64,000 bases of DNA from Mayamaea pseudoterrestris (GCA_027923505.1 BROI01000009.1:1-64000), one strand, 5' to 3'; positions 22,479 to 34,000 are shown, counted from the first letter of the stretch. Notes: generated from the sequence alone by a model not told the origin. A program made the numbers and translations.

Positions 22479-24620
22479 CTACGGGGACGGCACGGACTGG
22501 CACCAGGCCACCAAGCGCGCCGTCTCAGTCGGCGTGTGGGGGCCATGGTCGGCGCGGCGTGCGCACGCTGTCGTGCAACTGCCTCGTACATGGTAGGTTA
22601 GACACATCGGCGTGCCGTCGTCGCGTACCGGGAAAGCGCCGCGTCCGGCCGTGATGTTCCCAATGCGGAAATTCGGCTCCTGGGCGTTGCGAAAGGCAAG
22701 GAGTTCCGGAGGTGTGTCGGCCGCCGGGAGGGCCTCGCGCGTGCCGCCTCCGCCGCCGCCGCCTGCGCCGCCGCCTTGCGTGCCGCTTGAGCCTGGAGCG
22801 GCACCGCCGTTGCGCGGCGCGCCGCCACCTTGCGACGCTCCCGTGCGGGTGCCCGTTCCCCTTGTCGAAAGTGTCGAGTCGTCCGAGGGTCCGCCGTCGA
22901 CGATGCCTCCCCGCGCCCCAGGTGTGCGCGGACCGAGGCCCGGCAGCTCGAGGTCGTACCAGCTGCGGTCTTGGTAGTTCCACATGCGGAGGAGACTGAG
23001 AAGCGCTGGCGCTGTCGTGTCCCGCGCTCCATCCGCCAAGTCGCGAAGGAAGTGGCCGACACGGATCTGGATCCAACGCATCGCCTTGCTTGGACCTTTT
23101 TCAATGCGGCCGAGGTAGCCTTCGTAGTCGTGCTCCTTCTCTCGGTACATTACCATGAACGTGTCGACTGTTACCGTGAGCGTGTGCGTCGCCCCTAGTA
23201 CCTGCTTGAGTACCTTGAGGTAGGCTTCCATCTGCGAGCGGAACTGAGTCGGGGTGTTCGGGGCGAAGATCTTGCGATTCGCCTCGCGGAACGAGCGGGC
23301 GTCGCGCAAGTCCACGGAGCCCCCTTCAAAGACCAGTTGGTGGTCTTCCACGTTGGCTTGGATCTCGGCCGTTCGAGTCGATGCTGAGTTTGTGCTGGTG
23401 TCGAGCGTGGCGACGATAAACGGCTGGAGGCCTTGCGTCAGGTCGTTGATGTTGTCGGGCGCGAGCGCGACGTGCTTGAGGAGGCTCAAGTGCGCTGGCG
23501 TGGCGATGGGGCGGCAGCCTGGTCCGCCCGACTGGCGGTAGGCGTCGGCCAAGTTGTTCAATGCGTTGGCGCTGGTGCTACCCGCGAGGACCGCCCAGAT
23601 AGGCGGCCACGCGTCGCTGTCGTCCGTTCCCAGTAGGCGCCCCAGCAAGTTCATGCCGCCTACGCCGAACGTCTTGGTGAGTTGCGTCGCGGGGTCCGTG
23701 TCGTCTTTGCGTGATGCGCTGCGTTCTTGAGCGAGGAGCGTCATCAGTCGGATGCTGTCGATTGGTGCTTGAGGCGGCGCCGGCAGCGGAAGGTACATGC
23801 GATGCACGGCGACACGCTGCTCGGCGAGGGATTGCGTCATCAGCACTGGCACTGGCGGCGGCGCCAAGGCGAGCGACGCCGGTCGATTGTTCCGCTCCGA
23901 CGTGGCGCAGACAAGGAGAAAGTCGAGTAGTTCGCGATAATTGTCAACTTGGTCGAGCGCTCGCGCGCGATGCAACACGGTGCGGTAGGCCTTGGCGGGT
24001 TCGTAGTCGTGATCCATCAGAAGCTCCACCAGCTCGTGCTGCAAGTAGCACGTGCGTCGCACTCGCGCCACGCGTCCCGGAAGCGGGTCGCCGACCGAAC
24101 CGTCATCCACGAATCCCGGGTCTTGGAGTACGCAGTTGCCTAGCATGCCGGTCCAGTCGTGGTCGTCCCACCAGGCGCACGCGATGTCGTCGGTCGTTGG
24201 GATCGTCTCGTTCGGTAGGGCGTCGAAATCGCGTTCCACGATGCGTACACAGTGCCCTTGGCCGGCGACGAGGTCGCCCAGCGTGGCGTAGACTCGCCCG
24301 TCGAGGGGCGTCATGACGAGGCCTGCGACGTACTGCTGAAAGCCAGTGTAAACCTTGATCGTCCCGATCGTGTCGCCTGGTTCCGTGCGATGGTAACGGA
24401 TGTAAGCGCCGGCGCGCGTCGGAGGCACGCTGACGATTCGTTCGAGAATGTCAGCGCCGTCGTAGTCGTGGACAAGTGGGTCGAGCTGCTCGATCCACGC
24501 GCGGCTGTTGCCGCGAAGGGCGTCGTTGGTCGGCGAGGCGAAGAAGTCGAGGAGCGAGGCGTTGGTCGAGATGCCGGCGGGGCCCCCAATGGCGTGAGGG
24601 ACAGGAGGAGCGTCAGCCAT
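22479..24620 (-). CDS. Element 2 gag-like protein
   Basis: A 713-aa frame directly downstream of the A1 repeat, starting ATG at 24620. The N-terminal two thirds show no recognised domain. A Gly/Pro/Arg-rich linker follows, then a short Cys/His cluster (CLTYHVRGSCTTAC, then His) near the C-terminus that resembles a retroelement nucleic-acid-binding knuckle. By position and this feature it is the structural gag-like protein. Part of a retroelement, not a host gene. Confidence 0.7.
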   Translation of the reverse strand: MADAPPVPHAIGGPAGISTNASLLDFFASPTNDALRGNSRAWIEQLDPLVHDYDGADILERIVSVPPTRAGAYIRYHRTEPGDTIGTIKVYTGFQQYVAGLVMTPLDGRVYATLGDLVAGQGHCVRIVERDFDALPNETIPTTDDIACAWWDDHDWTGMLGNCVLQDPGFVDDGSVGDPLPGRVARVRRTCYLQHELVELLMDHDYEPAKAYRTVLHRARALDQVDNYRELLDFLLVCATSERNNRPASLALAPPPVPVLMTQSLAEQRVAVHRMYLPLPAPPQAPIDSIRLMTLLAQERSASRKDDTDPATQLTKTFGVGGMNLLGRLLGTDDSDAWPPIWAVLAGSTSANALNNLADAYRQSGGPGCRPIATPAHLSLLKHVALAPDNINDLTQGLQPFIVATLDTSTNSASTRTAEIQANVEDHQLVFEGGSVDLRDARSFREANRKIFAPNTPTQFRSQMEAYLKVLKQVLGATHTLTVTVDTFMVMYREKEHDYEGYLGRIEKGPSKAMRWIQIRVGHFLRDLADGARDTTAPALLSLLRMWNYQDRSWYDLELPGLGPRTPGARGGIVDGGPSDDSTLSTRGTGTRTGASQGGGAPRNGGAAPGSSGTQGGGAGGGGGGGTREALPAADTPPELLAFRNAQEPNFRIGNITAGRGAFPVRDDGTPMCLTYHVRGSCTTACARRADHGPHTPTETARLVAWCQSVPSP

Positions 24621-24627
24621 GGTAGCC

Positions 24628-24846
24628 TGAAGCTTATGAGACTATCTAATGAAGTACTGGAACTGCTTGACTCGGATGTCTGCAGTTGACTTCGTGCAAC
24701 AGAATGAGGAGACGAGAATCGACGTCGCGAGGCTTTCGCCGCGCGGAGCGTAGTAAGGCGGTATCAGGTAAAGTCTCGAGTAGGTGCATGTGCTTCTTGG
24801 TGTTCAATTGTCCGGTGCGGCTTTCTTCCCCCTGCACCGGAATGAC
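24628..24846 (-). repeat. Element 2 terminal repeat A1
   Basis: A 219-bp block (on the + strand it begins TGAAGCTTATGAGAC and ends CACCGGAATGAC), repeated in the same direction at 18511-18729. It lies immediately upstream of the gag-like start codon at 24620 and is the 5' end of element 2. Element 1 sequence resumes after 24846. Confidence 0.85.
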
Positions 24847-24922
24847 TCCCATTCCTTTGGTTAGCTTGCCGACCTTGTTGTTGTCTAGCAAGCTCTCTGT
24901 TGTTTGTCCCACCCACCCACCC

Positions 24923-25133
24923 GGGTTGTGGCGAATCCTCCTCACAGGATTCGCTCCAGTCATCATTGATGACGTGGTTGTTGCTCCAGGGACCCGGAGT
25001 TTGCACTCCGAGTCCACATAGCAAATGCAACCACAGGACATCGCTGCCGACTTTGGGCAGCTGGCCGGGCGCAGCCTAGCACGCGGAAGGAAACAGCCGA
25101 GCGACGGAGGGCAATCTGCACTTGTGCTGATTG
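24923..25133 (+). repeat. Element 1 terminal direct repeat, outer copy (B2)
   Basis: The same 211-bp block as 16606-16816, in the same orientation. It forms the right end of the nested retroelement complex. Sequence after 25133 (CTAATCGTATG...) is not repeated elsewhere in the window and leads straight into a host gene at 25245, so I place the element/host boundary here. Confidence 0.75.
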
Positions 25134-25244
25134 CTAATCGTATGTAAACTACGGGCGGTCCCATTGACGATAGTCAGCCGCCAAAGGATCGCCTTGTATC
25201 AGACTCTGTAGTACAATAATCACTACTCCAATCGATCAGCAGCC

Positions 25245-25862
25245 ATGACGAGCAGCTGTCTCTTCCTTTCCTTGACAATTTTCCTTGCAGCAGCGGCAGC
25301 AGTCGCGCACGGGTTTTCCGCACGTTTGGCGTCGACTCGACCACTCGACAGTCGACAGCTGCCGTCGCAAGCAGTAGAGTCACTATCATTTCTCGAGGCA
25401 TTGTCGTCTAGTACAACCGTTGACGCTCCAACGAGAGAACGTACCGATCGTTCCTCTGCATCAGACGAGGATTCGTATGACGACGACATCGAGTATTATG
25501 GCAACGATGAATTAGAGTACAATATCGACTTGGCAGTGTCACGCGAGCTACATGATCCCTACCATATTCTGTTGCTTGGAACCACCTTTGAAAAGCCAAA
25601 GATCACCATTCCCTACGTGTCTAGTAGCTTGGAGTACGTGCTCAACATGCCGGAACTGGAAGCCAAGGATTTGAGCAAGTTTGCGCAGGAGCAAGGCTTG
25701 TCGTGCCTTGGAACTTGGACGAGGGAGGAATGCTTGAGTCTGGGGCGCAAGCTGCAGCTGCGCGACTTGGTTTGTCGCGTCGTTCCGTACACGGTTGGAG
25801 GACAGCGAGGATGGCAAGCTAAGAATGCCAATGAAGAATTGGGAAGGGTATCGTCTGATTGA
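25245..25862 (+). CDS. Plastid-targeted ClpS-like protein
   Basis: 205 aa, single exon, ATG at 25245. Residues 1-23 form a signal peptide with a long Leu/Ala core, followed by Phe24 in AHG-FSARLAS. This matches the diatom ASAFAP-type bipartite signal for import into the complex plastid, with a Ser/Arg-containing transit region after it. Residues about 104-182 resemble the ClpS/Clp-adaptor core: PYHILLLG, then a helix ending VLNMPELEAKDL, then GLSCLGTWTREE and LVCRVVPY. ClpS adaptors bring N-degron substrates to ClpA/ClpC. Here the substrate-pocket residues of bacterial ClpS are changed (NDD replaced by GTT at 112-114; the pocket His replaced by Gln148). It may therefore be a structural adaptor or bind a different substrate. 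An acidic linker lies at about 70-100. Similarity was judged by eye; moderate confidence. Confidence 0.6.
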   Translation: MTSSCLFLSLTIFLAAAAAVAHGFSARLASTRPLDSRQLPSQAVESLSFLEALSSSTTVDAPTRERTDRSSASDEDSYDDDIEYYGNDELEYNIDLAVSRELHDPYHILLLGTTFEKPKITIPYVSSSLEYVLNMPELEAKDLSKFAQEQGLSCLGTWTREECLSLGRKLQLRDLVCRVVPYTVGGQRGWQAKNANEELGRVSSD

Positions 25863-27380
25863 CAATTGACAGTACTGTAGTGAATGATTTATATGATTTT
25901 TTGAATGAAATAGAGTAGGTAGCAAGTAGTTAGCAGGATGATGATTGTCATATTAGCGTGCAGGAGCGGAAGAGTACAGTACTACCTCAATTGACAGCGT
26001 TACGCATGCAACTATAGTATGCATTCCGAGAGAGTTAAATGTTTTGACGTGGCTCGACAGGCAAGAGGACAATGAGTTTGCCCCATTTTGTCGCGCCCTA
26101 CTCGTCTGCAGCTCACTTGTAGCGCCTTCGTTCCGTTCGATTGGCTAAAATGATTAGTATTGCCGCGTCGAAACCTGCGCTTGTCAAAGAGAAAGGGGAA
26201 GGCAACGCCACAGCAGGAGTCCTTCCCCAACATTCCGTCAGCCAAAAAACCATTTGATCGCTCTGGATGACATTTTTAATGCATCATACCTTACGACGTC
26301 GGCAATATGCATGACTGGCGCATTAAAAGAAGCTGCATGTCATCAGCCGCTCGATGATATTCGAGTCAAACGAGCGCCATGTATTTGTAGCGCGCCCGAA
26401 TCAACCGGACAGCCGTCGTAGCATTGAAAGTTCCATGATCAGTTTGCTTTTCACTAGTCGCGTTTTAATTGGTTGCTGCATACAAACTGAAAGGAAAGTT
26501 CAAGCGTCGGTTAAACTGCACGGAAGCCTCGTCGAGCAAGCAGGCGTACAGTATTTGCTCCAGCGACAAGCAGTCAAGCATCGCCTTAAAAACATTTCGT
26601 CGTATAAAGCATCGGGAAGCGCATTCTAAATGTCGCTGAGGAATGGCAGACTTTTGTCTTCGTTTTTCAAGGATTCAGTCATGCAAATAATGTTCGTCAA
26701 CAGCGGCCGTCTCATCAAGTTTCGAATTTCCGACAAAATGTGCGTACCACTCGCCCACTACGTCCTTGGAATCTCTCGAACTGATGCTGCAGTGTCATCA
26801 ATGCAAGCGTAGAAACCCGCTATAGACAAGCCGAATGAAAGTGTTTCGGCAGTGGTTGTTACTGACGACGTGACGGCGAGCGACGAGCGATGTAATGGAG
26901 TTGCGTTTAATGTACAGTACAGTACATATTCATCCAGCCATTCTGACTCCACTACCAGGTTCATTCCATTCGTTCATTTTTTCAAGTAGTTGCTATGGTG
27001 GAGCCTATAGTGAGGCATCGAACCTAGTAGCCATTTTCCTCGTCATTCGTCATGGTGAAGCGTGAAAGAACGAAAGGCGCGGATCGACCGAAACTTTGTC
27101 TTTTCATTCACGCATAAAATATGCGTCATCCGCAACGGTCATTATCCTCAAACCTTATCTACGTTAAACAGTCATTCAGATCTTGGCAAAGATCTTCGGT
27201 CGGGTCATCGCACGACGTTTGATGGCATGATTGTTCAAGACTCGACCGTCTTGTTGTTAAGGGAGTTTCGACCACATCTTGGACAACGACGACGAGACGA
27301 GCAATAAAGTCATCCAGCTGCAGTCTCTTGTAGCACTACTACTCGTACTCGACACTATACACTAGCAACTTTTTGCAATC
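25863..27380. other. Intergenic region without a recognised gene
   Basis: About 1.5 kb between the ClpS-like gene and the myosin gene. Only short unrelated frames occur here, with no family match, no splice-supported exon chain and no tRNA-like cloverleaf that I could see. The last few hundred bases should hold the myosin promoter and 5' UTR. Confidence 0.6.
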
Positions 27381-30300
27381 ATGGGAGGCGGCGGAAAGGA
27401 CGACAAGCAAGCCTCGTACGTGTTCATCCATGACCCCGACTATGCCTGGCGACCGGCCTTGATGACGGGTCAGCAGGGCGACCATGCCATTTGCGTCGTT
27501 CCGGAATACAAGAATGAAGAAACCATGGACTGCGATGGTGGAAGAGCCGGCAAAATGGGTGATCCAATCAAGGTCAACCTCAAGGATTATCCGCACAAAG
27601 TCTTGCCGCTGCAAAATGTTGACTCGAATGGAAACTTGATCGAGTTTTCAGACATGGTCAAGCTTCCGTACCTGCATGAGGTAAGTGAATGCCGTGAATG
27701 GTTTGTTGCGAGTGGAATAGTCTACGCGAGCGAGCGACTGCTCGAAGGATGGATGTCTCGGCTCTGACTCGTCGCTCGTCGTTGCAATCGGTCACACTGT
27801 CGCTCACTCTACATCCTTTCATCACTTTCCAGGCCGCCATTCTCTACAACATGAAGCGCCGTCACAAGGAAGGCAAGCCATACACGCGGACTGGTGACAT
27901 TGTCATTGCCGTCAATCCCTTCCAGTGGTTCACCGAGCTCTACACGGAGAAGAAGCGCACCTACTACTCGCATCGTCTCGTTTGGGAGGAGCACGAGAAT
28001 GATCCTCGCGATGGTATGGAGCCTCACGTTTACGAGATTTCCTCACTCTCGTACAAGGGACTGGCCTTTGAAGGAGTCAACCAAAGCATTCTCGTCTCGG
28101 GAGAATCGGGTGCCGGCAAGACGGAAACTGTCAAGATTGCCATGAGTCACATTGCCTCCGTCCAGCAAGGCCCCAAGAAACTCAACGCAGGAACGCTCGA
28201 CCAGCTCGATCCCGTTGTGCAGCGTGTCGTTCAAAGTAATCCATTGTTGGAAGCCTTTGGTAACGCCAGCACGCGCCGCAACGACAATTCCAGTCGCTTC
28301 GGCAAGTACTTGCAGCTTCAATTTGACCATTCGACGGTCAATTCGTCCAATCGCGGCGATCGCACCAAGTCGCACTGCACCTTGGCGGGAAGCAAGTGTG
28401 ACGTTTACTTGCTCGAGAAGAACCGCGTGGTGGGGCACGACCCGGATGAGCGAACCTACCACATTTTCTACCAACTCATTGCGGCGCCCGAAGACAAAAA
28501 GGCAGCCTTTTGGCCAAAGCTCAAGGGCACAACCAACAAGTCCTTTAAGTACGTGCAGGATACGCAAATTAAAAAGATTGAAGGCTTGACGGATGCGGAA
28601 CACTTTGAAAAGACTTGCGAAACATTGGAGCTGGTCGGCGTGAGCGGATCCAAGCTGCGCAGTCTGTTTCGTGCCATTGCTGTCGTCATGCAGTGCGGAA
28701 ACTTGACCTTTGGCGGCGACAAGGACAAGTCGCATGTTACTTCCAAGCCCGAGCTCAAGGATCTGGCCGAGTTGATGGAAGTTTCCGAGGAGGACTTGAC
28801 GCTGGCCTTTACGGAGCGCACCATGAAGACGCGAACCGAAACCTACAAGGTTCCTCTTGGTGTAGACGCAGCCAAGGATGCGACGGATGCCTTTGCGAAG
28901 GAAGTCTACGGCAAGGTTTTTCTTTGGCTCGTTCAGGAAATTAACGCGGCAACGCGCGCCCAGGACAACTACAAGAATGGGTCCATGGCTGGGTACGACT
29001 ATGGCATCATAGGTCTATTGGATATCTTTGGATTTGAGTCGTTTGTCACCAACCGCTTTGAGCAGCTTTGCATTAACTACGCTAATGAAAAGCTCCAAGC
29101 CAAATTTACGGAAGACGTATTTCGGGCCGTCCAGCTTGAGTATGAAGCGGAAGGCATTGCCTTGGCGGAAATCACCTACGACGACAATACCGACGTTTTG
29201 GATCTCATTGAGGGTCGGACGGGCTTGCTTGCTATGTTGAACGAGGAATGTGTTCGCCCAGGCGGTAATGATGAAGGCTTTGTTCAAAAAGCATTGGCAC
29301 AAAACTCCAAGTCGCCTTGCTTGATCGTCAACAAGCACGACCGCATGGCGTTTGGCGTCCACCACTATGCTGGAAAGGTCATGTACACGGCTGCTGAATT
29401 TGTTTCGCGCAACCAAGACACCCTTCCAACGGATCTGGAAGAAATCGGTGCCAAATCAAAGAATGAGCTCGTGTCCGCCAAGATTGAGGTGGAAGCGGAA
29501 ACGGCACCTGCATCGTCGGATGGCAAGCGAGCGGCGCCCAAGCGTCAGAAGAGTAACCTTGTTGCGCCGACTGTCTGGGGCAAGTACAAGACTCAACTCG
29601 CATCGCTCATGAGCAACCTGCGAACCACCAACTCACGCTACATTCGTTGCGTCAAGCCCAACATGCGCAAGGTTCCGATTGTCATGGAGCATGTTCCAAC
29701 CGTCGAACAGCTTCGCTGCGCTGGTGTCGTTGCTGCCGTGACGCTTGCTCGGTCCGCCTTTCCCAACCGACTGGACAATCCATCGGTTCGCTTCCGCTAC
29801 GGTGGAATGTGGGACAAGAGTAAGGTTCGTTCTGAAAAGACTGCTGGCATGTCAGCCGAGGAAGGCCAACGAGCGGATTGCGCTGCCATTTTGACAAGTG
29901 CATTGAGCGAAAAGGTGTTCAAGAACGACAAAGGCGACGTCATCAAGGCTTTTGTCGTCGGTAAGACCAAATGCTTCTTCCGAGCCGGTGTGCTGGAGTA
30001 TCTCGAATCAAATCGCAAGTCGGGACTTGATGGGCAAGCCATTACGATTCAGCGCTTTGGACGAGGATGGTTGACTCGCAAGAACATGGGCAAGGCTCTC
30101 CAAGAGAATGTTGAAAAGGAGCGCATGGAACGCGAAGCCAGAGAAGCTGCGGAGGCCGCCGAGCGGGAGCAAATCGAGTCCGAAAAGGCGGCGCGCGAGC
30201 AGCATTTTAAGTCTGAGCGCTCAACCTACGAAGGCCAGATCCAGAATTTAAAGAAGCAAATGGAGGAGGCAGATCGCGACTTTAAGAAGCACCTCGCCGA

Positions 30301-30871
30301 CGCAAAGGAGCGCAAGGAGCTTCTCGAGAAAAAGATTGACGAGCTCAAGGAAGAAACCGGCGAGGAAGCGCGAAAGCGAGTCATGGAGCCAAAGAAGATC
30401 CAAGCGACGCAAAAGAAGAAGCTCGAGGAGCAGGCCAAGCTCATTGACATGCTTAAGAAGGAGAACAAGAAAGCTCGCAAGGAATTTGAAAAATGGGACG
30501 ACAAGTTTGAAATCGTCAAGAAAAATAACGACAAGCTTGTCAAGGCGAATGAGGAAGCTGGTAACGAATTTGAGACCATTGACGGCAACGCTTCCAAGGT
30601 ACATGAAAAGAATGAAAAGCTATTGGACGACCTCGACAAGGCCAAGTCTGACAACAAACGCATGAAGGACGAGTGCTCGCAGCGACAGGACGACTACATG
30701 ACGCAAGCTGAGACGCGTTTGGAGTACCAGAAGACGATGGCACGCATCTTGAACATGATTCAAGACACCTGCAAAGACTCCAGTTTAATCGAGGACACTG
30801 TTTGTGTTGCTCTTGAGTGCGAAGCCGAGGCAAAGACTGTCATGGCCGAGCTCGAAGCAGCGACGGAATAA
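27381..30871 (+). CDS. Myosin heavy chain (unconventional, coiled-coil tail)
   Basis: Two exons, 27381-27680 and 27833-30871, joined across a 152-nt GT-AG intron (GTAAGT donor, TTTCCAG acceptor). The join restores the conserved LPYLHE-AAILYNMKRR motor sequence and gives 1,112 aa. Motor landmarks: P-loop GESGAGKT at about 190-197, switch I in NDNSSRFGKYL, switch II in LDIFGFESF, the actin/relay region, and SRYIRCVKPN before the converter. One IQ-like motif (AITIQRFGRGWLTRK) lies near 830-850, followed by a highly charged coiled-coil of about 200 residues and a short C-terminal region. No SH3, FYVE, MyTH4 or FERM domain is seen. It is an actin-based motor; the class cannot be fixed by eye and may be a stramenopile-specific one. 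It is convergent with SPB1, 131 bp apart. Confidence 0.93.
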
Positions 30872-31002
30872 GTACGCAGTGGCTTGAATCATTTATGTTT
30901 CCGCATTAATGCGATCAGTTTTAATAGCAAACCAGTTGACAATGTTTCTCATTCTACATAATGTTTATTCATTCGTATGCTACGTTGTCGTACAAGAAAT
31001 CG

Positions 31003-34000
31003 TTAACTATGGTGGCGACGTTTCTTGGACCCAGTCATGCCATTCTGCTTGCCATGTTTTGCCTTCTTCTGGATTTTTGTCGCAGCTCGCTTGTCACTCT
31101 TCATACGCTTGTCGACTTGTTTCGTTCCCGCCTTGGATGTACTGGAGCCACGCCCCTTTTTCGCAACAACGTATGTCTTGCTAGGCCGCTTGACTTCCTT
31201 GCCACGCAATGCCTTGCTGATAGCTTTCAACTTCATTGCGTCAGACAACTCGGACGAATTTGCGATACCTTCGGCTTGCTTCTTTGCCGCTGCAAGCTTT
31301 GTCTTTGCTCGACGGTTCTTTCGGGCGCGAGCTTCGGCCACTTTTTGAATAGGCTTTTGCGACAAGGCGATCATCTTCTCCTTCATCTTTGCCAAAAGAG
31401 CCGGCGGAATAGGCAACTGTGGTCTGTAATGCTTGTTTTCGTCGTCAACAAACCACTCGGGAAGTTCCTCTGGATCGTTCCATGCGTAACGATTGTAAGA
31501 AGCGTCCACAAATGCCTTTTCTTTGCTTCGACGAAGCAACATTGTACCGAGAGCAAGTGTACGAGCATAATCATCGCTGTCGTAATCTTCATGGTCGCTA
31601 TCGTACTTGCGTGCGTCCATGACGGGCAAAGGGCGATCCATTTCCACAACCTGAGGCACAATCTCCATGTCTGGGTCCTTTGATTCGACTTGGCCGATAC
31701 CCTTGCCGCCTAATCCAGCCTTGATTAACTCGTTGGCTTCCTTGATCTTCTTTTGCTGGGCCTCGCTCAAATGCTCGTACCTCCGGTCGACTTCATTCAG
31801 TGAAGCTTCGTCATCAGCGGCAGGCGCCAGCTGGAATTCACGCTCCTCCTCGTCCAAGTGCCGAGCTTTCTTGGCCATGCGACGTTCTTCGCGCTCCTTT
31901 GCTTTCATTCGACGCTCGTGACGCTTTTCCTTGTCCGTTTTTGGGATGGACGCGAGAACATCCTCCGCCGACAAGCCCACTTTCTTGCTTCCAGAGTGTC
32001 GACGAGCTCCCTCATCGTTTGAATCGTCCGACGAATCGTCATGCAAATGCGCATTCTTTGTTGTTTGCCTTCTTGTTGTTGCCGTCTCTGCCGCTTGGCC
32101 TATTGTTTGAAAAAGTGGATTGCTAAACCAACGGGCGGTCTTTGTCGAAGTTGGTTCCTCCGCAAACTTGTGGATCAAAGGATTGCTTTCGCAAACCTTC
32201 CTCTTTTTTACGCGAGATTGCTCGGCCGCGTATTCCTCCGGTGTCATGGGTGCTGCGTCGAATCCGTCTTCATCGTCCTCGGACAATGCATCATCGTCTT
32301 CGTCGGCACTATCATCCGGTCCTTGCAGCATTCTGGCATATGTCTTGGCGTCGTGATCAATGCCGGAAGGCGCGCTCAGCGCCATTTCTTGATCTTCGTC
32401 CACTTCCATTGCTAGCTTGAGCCGTTGCACCTTTTTCGACCGCTTGGCCATTTTGCTTTCGCTAGTGGCAGCCGAATTTCTTGTCGTCTGCATATACATT
32501 TCATACGCCGAGTCGAGCTCCTTTTCGCGTTTCAACAAGGCAAGCTCGTCCGCTTTCGAGTCGTCATCACTGTCATTGTCGTCACCTCCAACAATAATAT
32601 CATCATCCGAGTCACCAAACACCTGCTCGTCCGTGACTTGGTCGAGGTTGACTTCCGAAACAGCCTCCAAGTGACCATGCGAAGTAAGCGTCGCCAAGGA
32701 AAAAATCTGATCATGCTCTGGAACATCAATGGCATTGAGATCCATGCCCATGGCAGCGTGTCGACGCCGCTTACCCGCCAGTGCGCGTTCCTTCTTTTTG
32801 CGCCGCTTGGCTTCGCGCATGCGTCGCTCACGAATCTTGGCAATCTCGCCCGAAATGGCTTGCTCCTCCTTTTCCGAGTCGTCGTCATCCGATGCTTCAT
32901 CCGACTCGACGTCATGGTCCATGGCGGCAGTGTCACTCTTGCCTCGAGTGCCTTCCTTTTGGCGCTCCTTGGCCGCTTGAAGTGCTTCCTGCATGTTGGT
33001 ACGCCACGTCAAAAGAACTTTAAAGTCCTTCTTGTTGAGGACTTGCAAATCAATGACACTTTCCTTAATTTCCGACGTTGTCAATGGATGATGAAGGTAA
33101 AACGGACAAGAACACTTCTTGGTTTCATCCGCCGCATCCGACACACTCGCACCACTAACATCCTTGCACTGCTCGCAGGTGAACGTCATGCCCGTACTGG
33201 AGCTCAATATCTGAATGGCATCCTTCATAGTCTCCGACGCCACAAAGTCATGTACGCTCGTAATATGCCGCATCGTGGCATCGTAATGCTCCATGTCGTA
33301 TCCCTGTCGCTGCCGTTGCTTCTTGGTATCAAAGTTCTTGTTGAAGACGCTCAAGGCCGTCGCGTTCAAATTGCCTCCACCGGACGAGTCACCCTCCACA
33401 CTAGCAAAGACATGCTTTGGGTCCAAAAACTTGGGGTCAAGCTTGCTGGGCGCTTTATATTGCTGCGCAATGAGAAAAATCTCGGCCGACTGCGCGCGCG
33501 ACGCCTTTGGTTTGAGCGCACTCACATTCTCAAACAGCTGCTGCAGCACCCAGTGATACGAGGCGTAGTCACGTGAGCGATAAATCTTGGTAATGAATGT
33601 TCCTCCCGCCTGCAAGTGCTGCGTCGCGCACCGGAGCGCGTAGAGTGAAATCTCGTTTTGCTCGTAGGCATCCTTGGCGTAGTCGGCGCCAATGTTGGGG
33701 GCGCCGTCGTGCAAGACGACATCGACGGAGCGTCCCTGCAGCGCTCGTTTAATGTCAGCGCGACACTTGTCCGTGGTAATGTCGCCAAGTAGCGTCGTGA
33801 CGTGTGGAACGGAACGAATGGGAAGAATATCAACGGCGACGATCAAAACGTCGTTCGGACAAGTGCGTCGGGCAATCTGCGTCCATCCACCGGGAGCTGC
33901 ACACAGATCCAAGACGGCCGATTGACACTTTTCAAGTACAGGAAACTTGCGGTTAATTTGGGTTAGTTTAAAGGCGGCTCGGGATCGAAGGCCTTGCTCC

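Larger units (their letters stand above)
18362..24846 (-). mobile_element. YR retrotransposon with split direct repeats (Ngaro/PAT-like), element 2, looks whole
   Basis: A complete-looking YR retrotransposon of about 6.5 kb on the - strand. In element orientation the order is A1 (24846-24628), gag-like ORF, RT/RNase H ORF, tyrosine recombinase ORF, B1 (18859-18729), A2 (18729-18511), B2 (18492-18362). The A copies are 219 bp and the B copies 131 bp, and each pair looks identical. This A1-ORFs-B1-A2-B2 order is the hallmark of Ngaro/PAT elements. I see no methyltransferase domain, which fits Ngaro or a reduced PAT better than DIRS1. Its coding strand is clearly GC-rich compared with element 1 and the host genes. 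It lies inside the 3' terminal region of element 1. Identical repeats and long open frames suggest a young insertion. Confidence 0.88.
8807..25133 (+). mobile_element. YR (DIRS-like) retrotransposon, element 1, broken, interrupted by element 2
   Basis: This is a fossil tyrosine-recombinase retrotransposon on the + strand. In order it has a gag-like region (8955-12169), a reverse transcriptase/RNase H region (12266-15256) and a tyrosine recombinase (15010-16311). Its 3' terminal sequence contains a 211-bp direct repeat seen at 16606-16816, again at 17986-18196 inside a tandem duplication, and at 24923-25133, where host DNA resumes. That layout fits the split direct repeats of PAT/Ngaro-like elements. 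The left boundary is placed where the satellite stops. The element looks broken, with about two or three breaks. Element 2 is inserted in its 3' terminal region. Repeat copies are near identical, so it is not very old. Confidence 0.8.

Noticed and set aside
25863-27380. tRNA or other structured RNA gene
   Set aside because: I looked for T-loop-like GTTCGAAT contexts and cloverleaf pairing and found none convincing; a tRNAscan-SE run would settle it.
30248-30663. Leu/Phe/Ser-rich - strand frames that look like membrane proteins
   Set aside because: They are the complement of the Lys/Glu-rich myosin coiled coil, which always yields such hydrophobic shadows.
31667-33576. Long + strand frames over SPB1 (for example 383 aa at 32425-33576)
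   Set aside because: Antisense shadow of a conserved methyltransferase; no motif and no supporting splice structure.
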